Positions 44,201-44,350 of a stretch of DNA of 44,350 nucleotides are shown here, one piece after another. The notes under the pieces were generated by a model. The model made no database searches and was not told where the DNA came from. It saw nothing but the letters and a program-made list of their open reading frames with translations. The stretch spans positions 1-44,350 of the forward strand of contig LNBX01000043.1 of assembly GCA_001567275.1 (NCBI GenBank), written 5' to 3'. The DNA comes from Bacteroidetes bacterium OLB10. GTDB lineage: Bacteria > Bacteroidota > Bacteroidia > AKYH767-A > OLB10. Positions within the stretch are counted from its first letter, which is position 1. Each line of letters starts with the position of its first letter. Made by a program: the position numbers and the translations under genes.

Positions 44201-44350
44201 CGAAAGTGTAATCGTCAGAGTGGTATCTTTTTTTATCTGAATGGCATTTTGAGCAGCTATTTCAAAAGTGCCAAAGTGTGTGAGCTGATTCTGTGGATAT
44301 TTCTTGTCCCATTGTTGCTCTAATGATTTCAGTGATTTACTTAGTGCAAT
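41204..44350 (-). CDS. trifunctional MMPL transporter / lysophospholipid acyltransferase / SAM methyltransferase, 5' end beyond window
   Basis: The frame stays open to the right edge (1048 residues visible; the TTG at 44185 is internal). Visible residues 1-620 are an RND/MMPL transporter half and more: two membrane clusters with the MMPL motifs GIILDYSFHFFTHL and GLGDDFSIFVTDG around a large periplasmic loop. About 665-800 is a PlsC-like acyltransferase (IIANHSSFLDILL with the HX4D box; IMIFPEGSRSEDD). About 875-1000 is a class I methyltransferase (LICDLGCGYGYFDYFL, AVDYDDEKIEIA, IFLNDVLHYLTP). This three-part architecture is known from flexirubin/aryl-polyene clusters of Bacteroidota, where it likely transfers the polyene to a lipid, methylates it and exports it to the outer membrane. 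Confidence 0.9.
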   Translation of the reverse strand: MALSKSLKSLEQQWDKKYPQNQLTHFGTFEIAAQNAIQIKKDTTLTITLSLILILLILILYYRKLSVPLLFITPGIFGGFLALGVMGYLRPEISAISLATGAIVLGIILDYSFHFFTHLQHTRSLTTTIREISLPLLTGSTTTVLALVALNFTSSVILRDFGLFASVALAGSAIFTMVGLPVLIRLTHFNYKTFTPRHIPLNLTSFHRKAARWILISTGIITVFFLYHSLDVKFNSDVESLSIHSDNLIQKENELTGLNPVTEKKLYVLAIDSSAEKASESNYEAYQTLIHLLLNKKVTNVVSAANFDIPQTVANRNLKHWKNYWTSHKQNVIDQLNKDASQAGFSENAFHHFEQLLNTDSLRLNNTEMLQKTGLENLVSTDNGKTTYITTFNVPVAYKDSVKNLLKQIPGITVFDRSETASILLETVSTDFNFLLFVTAGIVFLTLLIIYGRIELTLLAYLPMVITWIWILGIAAIVPIEFNFVNIVIATFIFGLGDDFSIFVTDGLLSRYKFNKDSLASYQSAILLSALTVIIGTGVLFFAEHPAIHSVAAISVIGIICILIISFTLQPILFNLFVQNRIAKKRTPIPFFQLCMSVFCFTYFILGCLLFYPVLLIIRIFPAPSSTKKKWVNYLTSKFAASVLYSGIHVRKRFYNLNDLDFSKPSIIIANHSSFLDILLMLMLNPKVIIMVKDWVYKSPLFGSVVRYVGYIYSETGTDENIAEIKSKMDEGYSIMIFPEGSRSEDDTIHRFHRGAFYLAEKLHADIQPVLIHGASEVSPKKEMLVKEGALNVKALPRIKAEDKSWGDDYRSRQKSISAYFKKQHALFKDEMEDADYLWRKVYYNYIFKGPVVEWYGRVKWVLEKKNYDFYNQQIGNRKLICDLGCGYGYFDYFLHYKNPERVITAVDYDDEKIEIAANGYNKTNNLQFVQADVATYTVPQSDVIFLNDVLHYLTPEKQQHLLEKCIEALSPEGILFIRDGITNNRKHKFTKLTEYLSTKIFRFNKKANELHFFNSDKITSLANKFNLKTENHSHSQSTSNMLFILRK

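Noticed and set aside
1..44350. tRNA genes, CRISPR arrays, transposases, integrases or prophage genes
   Set aside because: I looked through the intergenic regions and the translations and saw no cloverleaf other than tmRNA, no spaced direct repeats, and no recombinase motifs. The AT-rich cassette has no visible mobility gene or flanking repeat.

Overview
The window is chromosomal DNA from a member of the Bacteroidota. The evidence is a complete gldJ / porP-like / porU / porV type IX secretion (T9SS) locus, secreted proteins with C-terminal T9SS sorting domains, Bacteroidota-style -7 boxes (TAnnTTTG) ahead of many genes, a tmRNA whose tag reads GETNYALAA, and the start of a flexirubin/aryl-polyene-type pigment cluster. 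Base composition is moderately AT-rich throughout, except for a clearly more AT-rich island at about 12.6-15.2 kb. I cannot name the genus; the pigment genes would fit a Chitinophagales, Cytophagales or Flavobacteriales relative.

Layout. (1) 1-5.9 kb: the end of a surface-polysaccharide locus, with a truncated DUF354-type glycosyltransferase, a frameshifted sugar transferase, a Wzi-like outer-membrane protein, a small membrane protein, a polysaccharide deacetylase and a GNAT acetyltransferase. (2) 6.0-12.1 kb: a five-gene co-directional cluster of envelope proteins, namely two T9SS cargo proteins (one with an Omp28-type CxxC domain), a TlpA-like thioredoxin, a large DUF6029-like barrel and an Omp28-like lipoprotein, followed by ogt. 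(3) 12.6-15.1 kb: an AT-rich accessory cassette of three lipoproteins (Cys-rich, DUF4221-like propeller, CxxC thiol protein), divergent from a small XRE regulator, with palindromes in the shared promoter. (4) 15.2-28.5 kb: an M1 metallopeptidase fused to an Omp85-like barrel, a frameshifted TPR gene, murF, gldJ, a porP/sprF-like gene, and divergently porU and porV. (5) 28.5-38.4 kb: housekeeping genes ispF, a DnaQ/GIY-YIG nuclease, a GT9 glycosyltransferase, dapD, ruvX-def-aroK, two envelope proteins of unknown role, ftsE with a small overlapping gene, ssrA (tmRNA), a YebC-family gene and a geranylgeranyl-reductase-like oxidoreductase. (6) 38.4-44.35 kb: the end of a pigment-type cluster on the minus strand, with a trifunctional MMPL/acyltransferase/methyltransferase protein (cut by the right edge), a phytoene-desaturase-like oxidoreductase and a halogenase-like flavoprotein.

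How it fits together: GldJ, the PorP-like protein, PorU and PorV belong to the secretion apparatus and attachment complex that would process the two sorting-domain proteins encoded at 6.0-8.7 kb. The Omp28/TlpA/DUF6029 group looks like an envelope thiol-redox or surface-assembly module.

Three conserved genes (sugar transferase, TPR protein, porV) each carry exactly one surplus base that breaks the frame. All three are restored by deleting one base from a homopolymer, so sequence error is the first explanation. The least explained material is the AT-rich lipoprotein cassette with its operator-like palindromes, the M1-Omp85 fusion whose promoter sits inside a palindrome, and the Omp28/DUF6029 cluster.
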